This document shows, piece after piece, positions 12,301-20,814 of a stretch of DNA of 64,000 nt. This DNA is from Capniomyces stellatus (taxonomy: Eukaryota > Kickxellomycota > Harpellomycetes > Harpellales > Legeriomycetaceae), in contig LUVW01000014.1 of assembly GCA_001661515.1 (NCBI GenBank), forward strand, positions 248,001 through 312,000, given 5' to 3'. The notes beneath the pieces are model-generated. The model did not search any database. It was not told where the DNA came from and saw only the letters and a list, made by a program, of their open reading frames with translations. Position numbers and translations under genes: made by a program. Every line of letters starts with the position of its first letter. Within the stretch, counting starts at the first letter, position 1.

Positions 12301-14577
12301 GCTTCACAGCAAGCTCAGCCAGGAGGAGTGGGTGGAAATAGACCAAACGCACAGTACCCAAGACATGAAGGTCACTCTAGACCTCAGCAGTATATACCAC
12401 CATCAGTACCAAGCAATATGTCATCCCAATCCCAATCCCAATCCCAATCCCAGTCATTAAGCCAGTCAGTTTCCAAATCGCCAGTGATTGGTTCTCAAAC
12501 CTCAAGATCACAAGCTGGCCAATCACCTCCTCCACTCTACAACCAAGGGCCCCCTAGGTCAGGATCAGCAGTTCCAAGCCAAAGAGATCAAAGAGATCAA
12601 AGAGGATGGGATAGCTCGTATGCAGAACGAGATGTTGAACGGGAAAATGATAGAATAATAGAGCCAATAGGCGAGTCTGAACCAATCAGTCGTAGATACA
12701 ATGTCAACACCAACCCAAACGTCAAATCTTCACCGCGCCCAAATGATCCGTACCAACCACGGCCTGGATATCCACAAATATATCCTGAAGATGCCCAACA
12801 GCAATATCAAGGCCAAAGTCAAGATCAAGTTCAAGGTCAAGGATATTCTGAACAACAAGGTCGTCAGCCTGGATCTACAGCTCCACAATCAGGTATCAAA
12901 CATGAGATAGGAAGAGATGGAAGAGATGTAAGAGAAACTCTCAACCCAGAGTGGAGAAATTATTCGTCAGCCAGATCACCACGGCCAAGCGAAGATTTTA
13001 AACAAGGCGAGTTTGCACAAAACAGCAGAAATTCCATGGGAAGAAGTTCCGAGAATACAGATTCTCAACTCAGAGGTTGGCGGGGCGAGAAAGAACAGCC
13101 AGTTAAAAGTGAGGGCAGTTTAGAAACCAGCAGTGGGAATGTTGAAAATAACAACAGTAAACAACCAAACGACGGTAACTCTACTCCAAGCCCTGTCTCC
13201 AATCCACCTGAATCAAATTCTACCCATTCACCACACAGGCCTAAGCAAAGTTCTCAATCTCAATCTCAATCTCAATCTCAAACTCCAACTATTTCCTCTA
13301 GCCAAACACTAGGAGCTGCTGGTGCAGGCCATTCAGATTCATTTAGCTCAGGTCCTGCTCCTCTATCAGCGGTCCCAATGGCTGCTCCAATCAGACTGCC
13401 ATCCAGTCAGTACAAACCATCGCCCCCAGTTTCCTCAAACTTTGGTCCCTCAAATACAAATACAAATACAAACACTCCTCAGTTCAATAATTCTCCAACC
13501 TCAATGTTTTCTACATCCGCTGCCAAAAACACTTCAGCCTCAGCTGATACTGCCGATTTAAACTCTGGTGACAAGGAGGCGGCGATTGGTAGCGCCAACA
13601 GTCCTGGTAAAGTTGCAACCACTCCAAGTCCAAGTTCCGCAAAACCCGAGTTGTCAGAATCAACTGACTTGTTTAGGAAGTCTCCTGCTGATTACAATAC
13701 TAATGGCAACAATTTTGCAAATTCTCCTCCACCACCCACTTTGGAGAATCCTGGGTTTAATGCATTGTCGCCCACAAACATTCCTTCAAAACGAAGAAAT
13801 AATTCTCTTTCACCCTCAGAATCTGCTGAACCAAATCAAATTCAAAATCAAAATCAAAATCAAAATCAAAATCAAAATCAAAATCAGAAGCCAAGTACTT
13901 CCCCTAATGCCTCCCATCCAGACTATGATTTGCCTCCAAGCAAACGTAACAGGTCTTTTAATGCTAGTGGTTCGTCCGCTGACAAATTCTCACGTGATGA
14001 AAACCGCTCTCGTTCACCACGCTCTCCAAGCAATTCAGGTTCACAAACTCTGTCAAAATCCGTGTACAATTCTAACTCTGAGCTTGCTGATTTACCAGGC
14101 ACAAGTACAAGCACAAGTGCTAATTCAAATTTAAATTTAAATAAAAGTGCAAGTGCAAGTGCTGATGTAAATATGCATTCAAGTGATAAAAGCCAGACTC
14201 AAGTGCCAGTATCTGCTCCAACCCTATCATCAACTCACCAGGATCCTGCTGAGGATGAGCCAGAGGACGGTGAGGTGTTTGAGGACGAGGAATCTATTAT
14301 ACTCCAATCAAAGCCTGCTTCAAGATCAATGTCGCTCAATTCAAATGACAATAAATCCCCTTCCAATGCTTTACCTAAATCCAATCTTTCAAGTCCAAGG
14401 CCAAACTTACCTGGTTCAAATTCAAATTCAAACTCCAACTCCAGTTTGCAAAGTAAAATGCTCAAGCCAGATTCAGCTGACAGTGGTGTAGTCATTCCTT
14501 CTAGAAATTCTAGTTCCCACTCTAGCTCAAATGCCAACCCAGATGCCTCTGATATATCAATTGAGTCTACCAAATAA
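9376..14577 (+). CDS. CYC8: Cyc8/Ssn6-type TPR transcriptional corepressor
   Basis: This single-exon 1733-residue protein matches Cyc8 (Ssn6), the TPR subunit of the nuclear Cyc8-Tup1 corepressor. A Gly-rich N-terminus (about 1-110) is followed by about ten tandem TPRs from residue 115 ('LNEQVWVKIGTLAESMGEYS') to about 485. Typical TPR signatures include 'ETWGAIGHCYLMKNELQKAY', 'LWYGVGILYDCYGSYDNAEE' and 'AIDAYQRAIELDPKNPYVSE'. The remaining 1250 residues are low-complexity: a poly-Gly run, Gln/Ser, Gln/Asn and Pro-rich tracts, a basic 'SKRNRS' patch near 1525, and an acidic 'DEPEDGEVFEDEE' near 1630. Yeast Cyc8 (966 residues) also ends in a long low-complexity tail, but this one is longer. 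Alanine codons switch from GCR to GCY near base 10560-10660, at the end of the TPR block. The start is the first ATG; the preceding 130 bases are purine-rich. Family identity is secure. Confidence 0.93.
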   Translation: MVQPPQAHNEPGGNRGYMGQAGAMRYNGNATPGLYNEGPVVIKGGQQDVGGGVGGNGSGSGSGGGGGGGGGPVMGSRGGSVVESNPNASSGPIGGPNAGSRGGQGSYSAQMTPTQKLSILNEQVWVKIGTLAESMGEYSRASAAYGNALVHNPYSLVALQRTALLCRQQEDFEKAIEFYQRVISIDGTDGETWGAIGHCYLMKNELQKAYQAYQQAIYHLPDSKEPKLWYGVGILYDCYGSYDNAEEAFTAVMRMDPNFEKANEIYFRLGIIHKCQHRYKESLQCFKYILQSPPKPLTENDIWFQIGNVHELQKDYVSAHSAYEHVLNDDPTHSKVLLQLGMLFMRADTEMFNADTASRYLTRAIDADSRDSQAWYMLGRCGMLLKQYNSAYEAYQQAVYCDGTNATYWCSIGVLYYQINQYRDALDAYSRSIRLDPYTSEVWFNLGTLYETCNNQINDAIDAYQRAIELDPKNPYVSERLSLLHHAKENRQQSAATAPPPPIDPPIAELQVPTAPPPGDADGQGRVPGSLGHPPMGGPGPIGLPAQGEQLRRPVDGGREIGAGGYREGARGDGRMNDVEYPHYPEQLSREAGGRINMSSGGMIRQSPHSIGRPTDAGSVGEIEANRVRGGNTVGNTVGNSVGNSVGNIGGGGGGGGGGGGGGGGGGGGGGGPIMRDSPMVGNRPYPGEQGGQNQGANPNVNPNYTHTGSPAMGYQQSLGPNDAVSNASGPGLGPNSSHYQRPGPGGHVQNRPNMNYSPGNMGNMARREPAAASNSPGKAVMEGGVQPMDQEGGHPQQGQYHRHQQQGGYNGPYGADQYQQGDQHPNMSRNPNQNANVSANTRSPLVDRYSNGGGSAVIEKTGGPGRGYSQAQQQRESTPSQTQSQAPFSREGHTGQGYYSERATSAAAAAAQPQNRKQRSTPGPGPGPGPSSTGYEGRPGYASQAGAGGPPEGRPDQSSTPKPSINSNSSSSGYASQQAQPGGVGGNRPNAQYPRHEGHSRPQQYIPPSVPSNMSSQSQSQSQSQSLSQSVSKSPVIGSQTSRSQAGQSPPPLYNQGPPRSGSAVPSQRDQRDQRGWDSSYAERDVERENDRIIEPIGESEPISRRYNVNTNPNVKSSPRPNDPYQPRPGYPQIYPEDAQQQYQGQSQDQVQGQGYSEQQGRQPGSTAPQSGIKHEIGRDGRDVRETLNPEWRNYSSARSPRPSEDFKQGEFAQNSRNSMGRSSENTDSQLRGWRGEKEQPVKSEGSLETSSGNVENNNSKQPNDGNSTPSPVSNPPESNSTHSPHRPKQSSQSQSQSQSQTPTISSSQTLGAAGAGHSDSFSSGPAPLSAVPMAAPIRLPSSQYKPSPPVSSNFGPSNTNTNTNTPQFNNSPTSMFSTSAAKNTSASADTADLNSGDKEAAIGSANSPGKVATTPSPSSAKPELSESTDLFRKSPADYNTNGNNFANSPPPPTLENPGFNALSPTNIPSKRRNNSLSPSESAEPNQIQNQNQNQNQNQNQNQKPSTSPNASHPDYDLPPSKRNRSFNASGSSADKFSRDENRSRSPRSPSNSGSQTLSKSVYNSNSELADLPGTSTSTSANSNLNLNKSASASADVNMHSSDKSQTQVPVSAPTLSSTHQDPAEDEPEDGEVFEDEESIILQSKPASRSMSLNSNDNKSPSNALPKSNLSSPRPNLPGSNSNSNSNSSLQSKMLKPDSADSGVVIPSRNSSSHSSSNANPDASDISIESTK
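11323..11391 (+). repeat. (GGTGGA)n coding hexanucleotide repeat
   Basis: About 11 tandem copies of GGTGGA encode a poly-glycine tract of roughly 23 residues in the low-complexity part of the Cyc8-like protein. Such perfect coding repeats tend to vary in length. Confidence 0.85.
13844..13885 (+). repeat. (CAAAAT)n coding repeat, Gln-Asn tract
   Basis: About seven tandem copies of CAAAAT encode alternating Gln and Asn in the Cyc8-like protein. The tract is prion-like in composition, as in the Gln-rich part of yeast Cyc8. Whether it aggregates cannot be judged from sequence. Confidence 0.8.
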
Positions 14578-14838
14578 TTTACAATGTGGTTTACCTTTCT
14601 TTTTCCTTTCCTTTCCTTTCTTTTCCTTTTTTTTTTTTTTGGGATTATATATAATATTTCATTATTTTCGTACAGTAATTCCTTTCTTCCCCCCNTTTTT
14701 TTTTTTTTCTTCTTTCTTTTCTCAATATCATCATTACTCTTTAAGCCCAACCTTCTAAATCGCCCAATGTTTTTGTTGTGTTGATTCTGTTTTTAATAAA
14801 TCACATAAATAAATAGTAAATAAAATAAAAAAATTGTT
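14578..14838. terminator. pyrimidine-rich 3' region between convergent genes
   Basis: Just after the Cyc8-like stop the + strand turns into CT-rich repeats (TTTCC units) and T runs, then AATAAAT and AAATAAA elements that could serve as polyadenylation signals. COX15 converges from the other side, so the same DNA must end both transcripts. An ambiguous base (n) at 14695, between C and T runs, marks an uncertain homopolymer. Confidence 0.5.
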
Positions 14839-16848
14839 TCATCTGATGATTCTAGGCAATGGTCTCAAAGTGATGCATAGTCCAAGAAGGTTGGCAACCA
14901 AAAGCACTGAGTTTGCTTGATGCGCAGAAGCCCAAGCAACAGGAACGTAGTTAATGAGAGTTCCAATTCCAAGGCCAACCTGGCACAAAGTCAGGCCAAA
15001 AGCCGATGTCAATAGAACACGGTTAGCTCTGTTGAGTTTGACAAAGCGGCCCAAGAAGAACAAGTAGCTGACGCCAAAGAACGTCGTCATAGCCATTGCC
15101 CGATGTACAAGCTGTACGGTGGTAGGGTTTTCAAAGATGTTGAAGATCATGCCTTGATAGTTTCCAAAAATGTCGTGGCTGTACAGTTTGTTCCAGATTT
15201 CTTCTGTTGGCGGAATCAGTCGGTTTTTTCCCATTTCTGGGAATGTGTTGTATAAAAGTCCCGCGTCTAGTCCTGCCACCATTCCCCCACTCAAACACGT
15301 CAACAGCGCAAACTTTAGAATGTGTGATGTTCCTGTTCTCAACGATTTTACTTGTTTTGTCATCAGAATCTCTCTAATTTCCTCCAGTTTCTACAAACCA
15401 CCACCACCACCAAAAAAAACAATTTATTGTTGTTTACCTTGAAAATTTAACTAGTTCACATATCACATCCATCATCTTCATCATAATCATAATCACATCA
15501 ATCAATCAGTCCCCATCCAATCTTACCTTTGGCTTATTGCGTATCAACCGGTTCAATCGCACGTTTTTCCATCCATAAACTGAAAACCCAATATACAACA
15601 AGTATGCAAGTCCCAAATGCGCTGTCAATCTGTATTGTGAAACTCTTGGTACCAACTCCTCAATAGTCTCTAACTCCTTTCCCAACCCCGAACTCACCAT
15701 AAACCACCCCATAGCCCCCTGCGCCCCAATTAACGCCCCAAGTCCCAAAACCGGCACTACATTTTTCCTGTTCACCTTTCCCCGCGATATAAAATACATT
15801 GCTGGAATTATGTACACTAGCCCCAGCAACCGCCCAATGTTTCTGTGGAACCACTCCATAAAGTATATCTTTTTAAAGTGCTCCAAACTAATGTCTATAT
15901 GAACCCTAACACCACAACCAAAACGCACTCTCAGTTAGTTTCTTCTCCTCCAACACTCTATTTTTTTACATGCTAAATCTTTTTTCTTTTTTCTTCTTTT
16001 TTCTTCTTTTTTCTTCTTTTTTCTTCTTTTTTCTTCTTTTTTCTCTCGCTTTTACACATTCTTGTTATAACCAAAAAGCAGCAATAAAACCATTCAAATA
16101 TAACCTTATAACCAAATAACCGCATTTGCCATCATTACTTTTTGTATTCTGGATACTGCTTGTACTTTTCAAACTCCACGTCCCATTCGCTATCAGTCGT
16201 TGGCAACCTGAACCCTGAAACCGGCTTCCACTCAACCATCGATAGCCCCGACTCTGTTAGCCTCGTCAACCCTCCCCAAACTATTATTCCAAAACACATT
16301 GATGCACAGTATATCAACCAGTACCCAACTGCAGGCGAATCTACATGTTCTGTTTTGAACTTTGATTTTCCATCCTTGTTATCTTTATACTCGACATTTA
16401 TTACTCGCGATACTGTTTTGCCCTTGCTGTTTTTTACCTCCACTATCCCCCCACCATCTTTGCTATAACCGATTGCTGGATCCACTGTCCCTTTATCCAC
16501 CACAACCGTGCTGTACATCCTAACCCCAGCTCGACTCCATTTCCTTGCATTAATCATCCCACCAATCGCATTTCTTTCAACGCAGCCGCTTTTCAAGCCT
16601 AAATCAAGGCGGCATTTCATTTGCCGCATACCAGCTGAAATCTGTTTTGAACAACCCATCATATCCCCAAACCTCACCAAACCTCGTAAATTTGAACTTG
16701 AAATCATACTTGATTTGTTTCTACTACCAACACCAAACTGCCTTATCATCTCACTTTTTCCTATCGAACTCCACAGTATATTGTGTTGCTGCTGAGTAAT
16801 CGAATTCGCGGCTTTTGAAACTGCCATTAATTTGCTAACGTTCAACAT
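14839..16848 (-). CDS. COX15: heme A synthase COX15, three exons
   Basis: Heme A synthase of the mitochondrial inner membrane, which oxidises heme O to heme A for cytochrome c oxidase. Exons by GT-AG sites and frame are 16848-16139, 15905-15527 and 15390-14839 (546 residues). The first about 150 residues are a long basic presequence. The conserved core starts with 'GYWLIYCASMCFGIIVWGGL' and 'TRLTESGLSMVEWKPVSG', continues after intron 1 with 'KKIYFMEWFHRNIGRLLGL' and, in exon 3, 'GGMVAGLDAGLLYNTFPEM' and 'MTTFFGVSYLFFLG'. Heme-ligand histidines fit 'EWFHR' and 'QLVHRAMAM'. Intron 1 (233 nt) contains a 10-bp CT repeat. Alanine codons are purine-ending through exon 2 and early exon 3, then mostly pyrimidine-ending. 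Yeast Cox15 has 486 residues; the extra length is in the presequence. Identity is secure; splice sites are inferred but keep frame and family sequence. Confidence 0.93.
15991..16040. repeat. 10-bp CT tandem repeat in COX15 intron 1
   Basis: Five perfect copies of TTCTTCTTTT with diverged flanking copies, inside intron 1 of COX15. In the transcript sense the repeat is purine-only (GA-rich). Confidence 0.85.
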
Positions 16849-17769
16849 TCCCCTTTCTTTCCTTTTCGTTACCTCTCTTTCCCTTTTCCTTCTTTTTATT
16901 CTTTATCCGTCCAGCTTGCCTTTATAAACTGTGGCTTATTTTTGTTTTGGTTTAAAGTTTGCCCTATTATTATCGCTTTTGTTATTGCTGTTATATATTT
17001 GTTAAAGTAACCTGGCTTTTATACTATAACAAATCATTACTTGTTTAACTTTCTTTCGTATCTTATCTTTTTCCAAGCCCCATTTTATTGTCGTTGTACA
17101 TAATCGATTCTCTTGTAATTTTTTTTAATTTTTTAATTTTTTAACTTTTTCTTTTTTTTTTAATTTAAGTCATAATTAACCATTTAAATAAAGTAAAACA
17201 GTATAACAGTAAACCAAAAAAACAAGCCCACAATGGTTTGTGTTCGATTTAGTAATAAAAAAAAATCACTCCACTTATTTCCTCGTCTTTGGCTTATTTT
17301 CATTGATCTACTAATCAAAAGTTCTTGTAGAAGGTTTCTGAAATACTAAAAAAACGAGTCAACCTGTCCTTGTTATAAATTGTTGTGGTATGATTAAAAG
17401 TACTATTGGGGGCAATACTGACTTTAAATATTAGAGTACAAGTCTCTTCAGGAAAATAGAGTAATTTGCGAAGAAAAAGAAAACTAGAGAAGTTAAGTGT
17501 TGGTGTTTTCAACATGGGGAGGATCTTTGAGCGCGATCAACCTCGTTTTTGTAATCCATTATTCGACCTTTTATCAAAAACCAAATATTGATTCATCACT
17601 TTTTTATTTCAGATCCATGACTTACAGTTGAAAGCTAGAAATTCGAATAAAATGTATGAATAAAGTCTAAGGATAAAGTGTATGAATATAAGCGTATGGA
17701 TGAATATAGGACCGTACAGTCATATGTATATGTCCATATTTCAAAGCGTCTCTCTCTATTTTCTCTTTC
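16849..17769. other. intergenic between COX15 and the GHGG-repeat protein gene
   Basis: No gene seen. The first part, upstream of COX15 on its strand, is purine-rich in the COX15 sense. The part near 17580-17760 would be the 3' region of the secreted protein gene. Confidence 0.5.
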
Positions 17770-19107
17770 TTAACAACAACAGCACACTGGAAGCAAAAAC
17801 AAAATCATCAATACAAATATTGTTGGGAACAACCTGAGGATGAATTGACTGATATCGATGTCTCCCAAGTTGTGCATTCTTGAGTACATGCAAAGTGTGG
17901 TTTCTACAAGCTTTCTATTTTTTGCCAAGTATATGTTAAGCGCGTTGATGTTCTTTGTCAATGAATCAGAAACTCCTGCGGCCATGGTGTGAGCATCATG
18001 TACTCCCAGTACTACCAGGTTGACGTGCTTGCCAGCAACCTTCAGCACGGTAGTCATATCGGTTTCAAATCTCACGTTGTTCTTGTTTGCCAAGTATACA
18101 GTAATATCAACCAAGTTCTTAAGATTGTTTTTATTGCCACTCAAAGCTCCAGCAACAATACGTCCAAATGTCAATTTTGAGTTGGTTGGAATCACATGCT
18201 TGTGACAACCATAAACGTGAGCAATCATTTTTTCAAATCTGTCAATTGATGCTGCAAGCTCATTCAGTTGATCTTCTGTAGGCCTTGAAGTCTCTTGCAA
18301 CTTTGACAAAGAATAATGCAAAAATTCCATTAATGCGTTCTTTGCAGTTTCATCCTCTCCCAACCCCTTAAACATATCAGCTGCAAATTTTGCAATTGCC
18401 TTTTCGTTTCCATAGAAACTCTTGATGTTTCTAACCACCCTCCCTCTCAACAGATCCTTGTTCACTATCTCACCTGATCCCTTAACAATTTGCTTTGCAA
18501 ACTCATGTTTATGCTTATTCATGGTATCTATCAATACGTTAAAGAATTCAGTGATCCTGGTTGACCCATAAAGCAATCCCTTTTGTCCTGCATTAACACT
18601 CAATGCCATCAATCTGGGGTCTCCATTTCTTGTACTGTCACTCAATTGCTTCAATGGTGCTTGAATATGTATAAATTCCAGTCTGCCTGTTGTTTTAAAC
18701 TTTCCCAATGATGGAACGTCAATTCTCGAAAACATTCTACTGCCACTTGCACCACCAGGCACATTTCTACATTGGCAGCGCTTTCCTAGTCCATGGCCGA
18801 GATCTCCTCCATGGCCGAGGTCTCCCCCATGGCCGTGTTCTCCTCCATGGCCATAATCTCCTCCATAACTATCACCGCCTCCATGGCCATGGCCAGGACC
18901 GGGAGCATGGCTTTCATGTTCGTGTGCATCCTGGGCGGCCCTTGCTTCTGTATCCTCTTCACCCTCTTGAAGTACATTTAATTTTTCACAGTCTGCAAGA
19001 TTTTTGTTGGCGTTTGCATTGATAGGAATCATGTTTCTATTCTCCTGTACAATAGATGCACTAGTGTACAGCATACAGGCCAGAGAGATGATCGATACTA
19101 CCTTCAT
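17770..19107 (-). CDS. secreted GHGG-repeat protein with C-terminal hydrophobic/Cys tail, unknown function
   Basis: I do not recognise this 445-residue family. It begins with a clear signal peptide ('MKVVSIISLACMLYTSASI'). An acidic segment follows, then a His/Gly repeat at about residues 68-108 built from GHGG and GGDLGHGG units. A Lys-Arg site ('GLGKRCQC', about 108-115) could be a Kex2-type cleavage point. The rest (about 120-415) is a mostly helical domain without repeats and with few cysteines. The C-terminus has a hydrophobic segment ('FILRLFPTIFVLMILFLLPV') ending in four Cys. That tail could be a GPI-attachment signal or a membrane anchor with acylated cysteines. The gene is one exon with a single plausible ATG. 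Location at the cell surface or wall is inferred; the His-rich repeat could bind metal but nothing here proves it. Confidence 0.7.
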   Translation of the reverse strand: MKVVSIISLACMLYTSASIVQENRNMIPINANANKNLADCEKLNVLQEGEEDTEARAAQDAHEHESHAPGPGHGHGGGDSYGGDYGHGGEHGHGGDLGHGGDLGHGLGKRCQCRNVPGGASGSRMFSRIDVPSLGKFKTTGRLEFIHIQAPLKQLSDSTRNGDPRLMALSVNAGQKGLLYGSTRITEFFNVLIDTMNKHKHEFAKQIVKGSGEIVNKDLLRGRVVRNIKSFYGNEKAIAKFAADMFKGLGEDETAKNALMEFLHYSLSKLQETSRPTEDQLNELAASIDRFEKMIAHVYGCHKHVIPTNSKLTFGRIVAGALSGNKNNLKNLVDITVYLANKNNVRFETDMTTVLKVAGKHVNLVVLGVHDAHTMAAGVSDSLTKNINALNIYLAKNRKLVETTLCMYSRMHNLGDIDISQFILRLFPTIFVLMILFLLPVCCCC

Positions 19108-20649
19108 TTTTTCTTTAAAAAAAATAAGATTACTTGTTTTTGGTGGTGGTGAGGGTTTAATTTACTGGTGATAGCCCTAAGGTTTATTGTGGGTGTCTAA
19201 GTCTAAAGTAGGTTATAACTTTTGATTTATTATCCTGTGTTGGATGGTTGATGTGTTTTATTTTTCTTCTCTCTGTGGGTTTTGGGGATGCCTTTATATA
19301 GAAAATGGTCACCAAAAAAGAAAGGCAAACTTTATACATTTGAACATAAAGCATCAATGCCTTTATCATTGTCACTAAGTGTACTGCATTAGCATTTTTG
19401 ACACACTCAAGTATACTCGAGTAGTGGGTTAAATTTAGTTTATTTGCATGTTTCTACTAAATGAACTATAACCCTGCTTTCAATATATACCGAAGGGGTC
19501 TAATATTTCTTTAGATGTAGGAGTAAACTTGTCTCGAATTTGGTTAGCTGTATTTTGATAAATTTTAGATTAGGCTCTATTAAATCAAATTAATTAGTAT
19601 TATTTAGAGCCCAGATCAAGGCATTAGAACTGATCTACCAGCACCATGGTTTCGCTTAATCGTCACTTTCATGATCAATCGGAACCTCTAGTCATTATTA
19701 ATATGGTCTAGACCTATCTACTGTTGATTTCCCTGCATATTGAACTTAAGCCAGAACAACAACTACACACCATACGAAAGATGCCTTTTGGAACACTTGG
19801 TATAAAGGTCTGATTTATTAACTGTCCAAAATAATTTATGCAATAATAGCACATCCTTTTTCAATTCGCGACCCCTTGTATAGCAAAGACTAGTCGATAA
19901 TACGATGATATAGTAATCTTGTCCATTCTAGAAGAAACCCACTCAACGGTTACGACCATAAAACCCAGTAAGAGGTCGTTCATTTCTTTCTTTTTTTTAT
20001 TGAAATAAAACGTTGTTCTTTTCTTTGGTTTAAAACGTTTATTGTTCTAAAACTGGAAATCTGGACAGAAACCGCATGGCATGTTCAAACCAAAGAATCA
20101 CTTTTTTAATATCAACATAGCATAAGTAATACGTTTTTCAGCTCAATCCAATAAGACAATAGCTTACTGGTCGTATGATAAAAGTACAGCCAAGCCTACC
20201 ACTGGATTACTTCAATTGCTACACACCTATTGTGGCGAAGGATTTTCCATCCCATCCTATTCCATCCCATCACGTCTTATTCGACTTTGCTTTTTTTTTT
20301 TCCCTTTCCTTTTGCTTTTAAATTCTCAAACAAATGATTTCAAGATTTAAAGGATTATTCTTTTGTTCGCTCTAAAAATCTGTCTATTAGTGATTGGTCA
20401 AAAGTTGTAAATTGGGACTATCAATTTCTTTAGTGGTAGAAGCAAACTTTAAAAGGTTATGTAATCTCAAATTTTGTATTTTTAAATAAAAGCAGTTTAA
20501 ACAGAATGTACGACGGCACATTATATAATTTTATTGCCAAAACAGTAATAAGGTTTATCTCTAACAAAGGAAGTGTTCAACCAAGTTGCCAATAAACACC
20601 AACCGTACTTGGCATTGTAAGAACGGTTTAAAACACAAAAAAAGATATT
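19108..20649. other. intergenic before the tRNA-Thr pair, no gene seen
   Basis: No supported coding region. The part next to 19108 would contain the promoter of the minus-strand secreted protein gene. A T7 run read on the minus strand at 20637-20643 is the likely Pol III terminator of the tRNA-Thr pair. Confidence 0.5.
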
Positions 20650-20731
20650 TGCCTAATGAGTGGATTGAACACTCGACCTTTGGTTGTCACTATAGTACAA
20701 GACCAACGCTCTACCACTGAGCTAATCAGGC
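20650..20731 (-). tRNA. tRNA-Thr(UGU) with 10-nt intron
   Basis: The minus strand folds as a full cloverleaf: acceptor GCCTGAT/ATTAGGC with one G-U pair and discriminator A, D arm GCTC/GAGC, anticodon stem TTGGT/ACCAA, T arm GAGTG-TTCAATC-CACTC. The anticodon is TGT, followed by A37 and a 10-nt intron (20695-20686, CTATAGTGAC). This is the canonical position for eukaryotic nuclear tRNA introns. A T7 run begins 6 nt downstream. It lies 10 nt after tRNA-Thr(AGU) on the same strand. Confidence 0.95.
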
Positions 20732-20741
20732 AAAGTCTGTA

Positions 20742-20814
20742 TGCCTTCTATCGGAATTGAACCGATGACCTTCTGCTTACTAGGCAGACGCTCTGCCAAC
20801 TGAGCCAAGAAGGC
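20742..20814 (-). tRNA. tRNA-Thr(AGU)
   Basis: The minus strand folds as a cloverleaf: acceptor GCCTTCT/AGAAGGC with discriminator A, D arm GCTC/GAGC, anticodon stem TCTGC/GCAGA with loop CTAGTAA (anticodon AGT, read as IGU), and T arm ATCGG-TTCAATT-CCGAT. No intron. The 10-nt spacer to the next tRNA contains only TTT, not the TTTT expected for Pol III termination, so the two may share one transcript. Confidence 0.96.

Noticed and set aside
9499..14577. CRISPR-like or mobile-element repeats in the repeat-rich gene
   Set aside because: The repeats are in-frame coding microsatellites (Gly, Gln/Ser, Gln/Asn) and not spaced direct repeats; the genome is eukaryotic.
14235..14750. Minus-strand 171-codon frame over the Cyc8-like 3' end
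   Set aside because: It is antisense to a low-complexity coding region and contains the ambiguous base at 14695.
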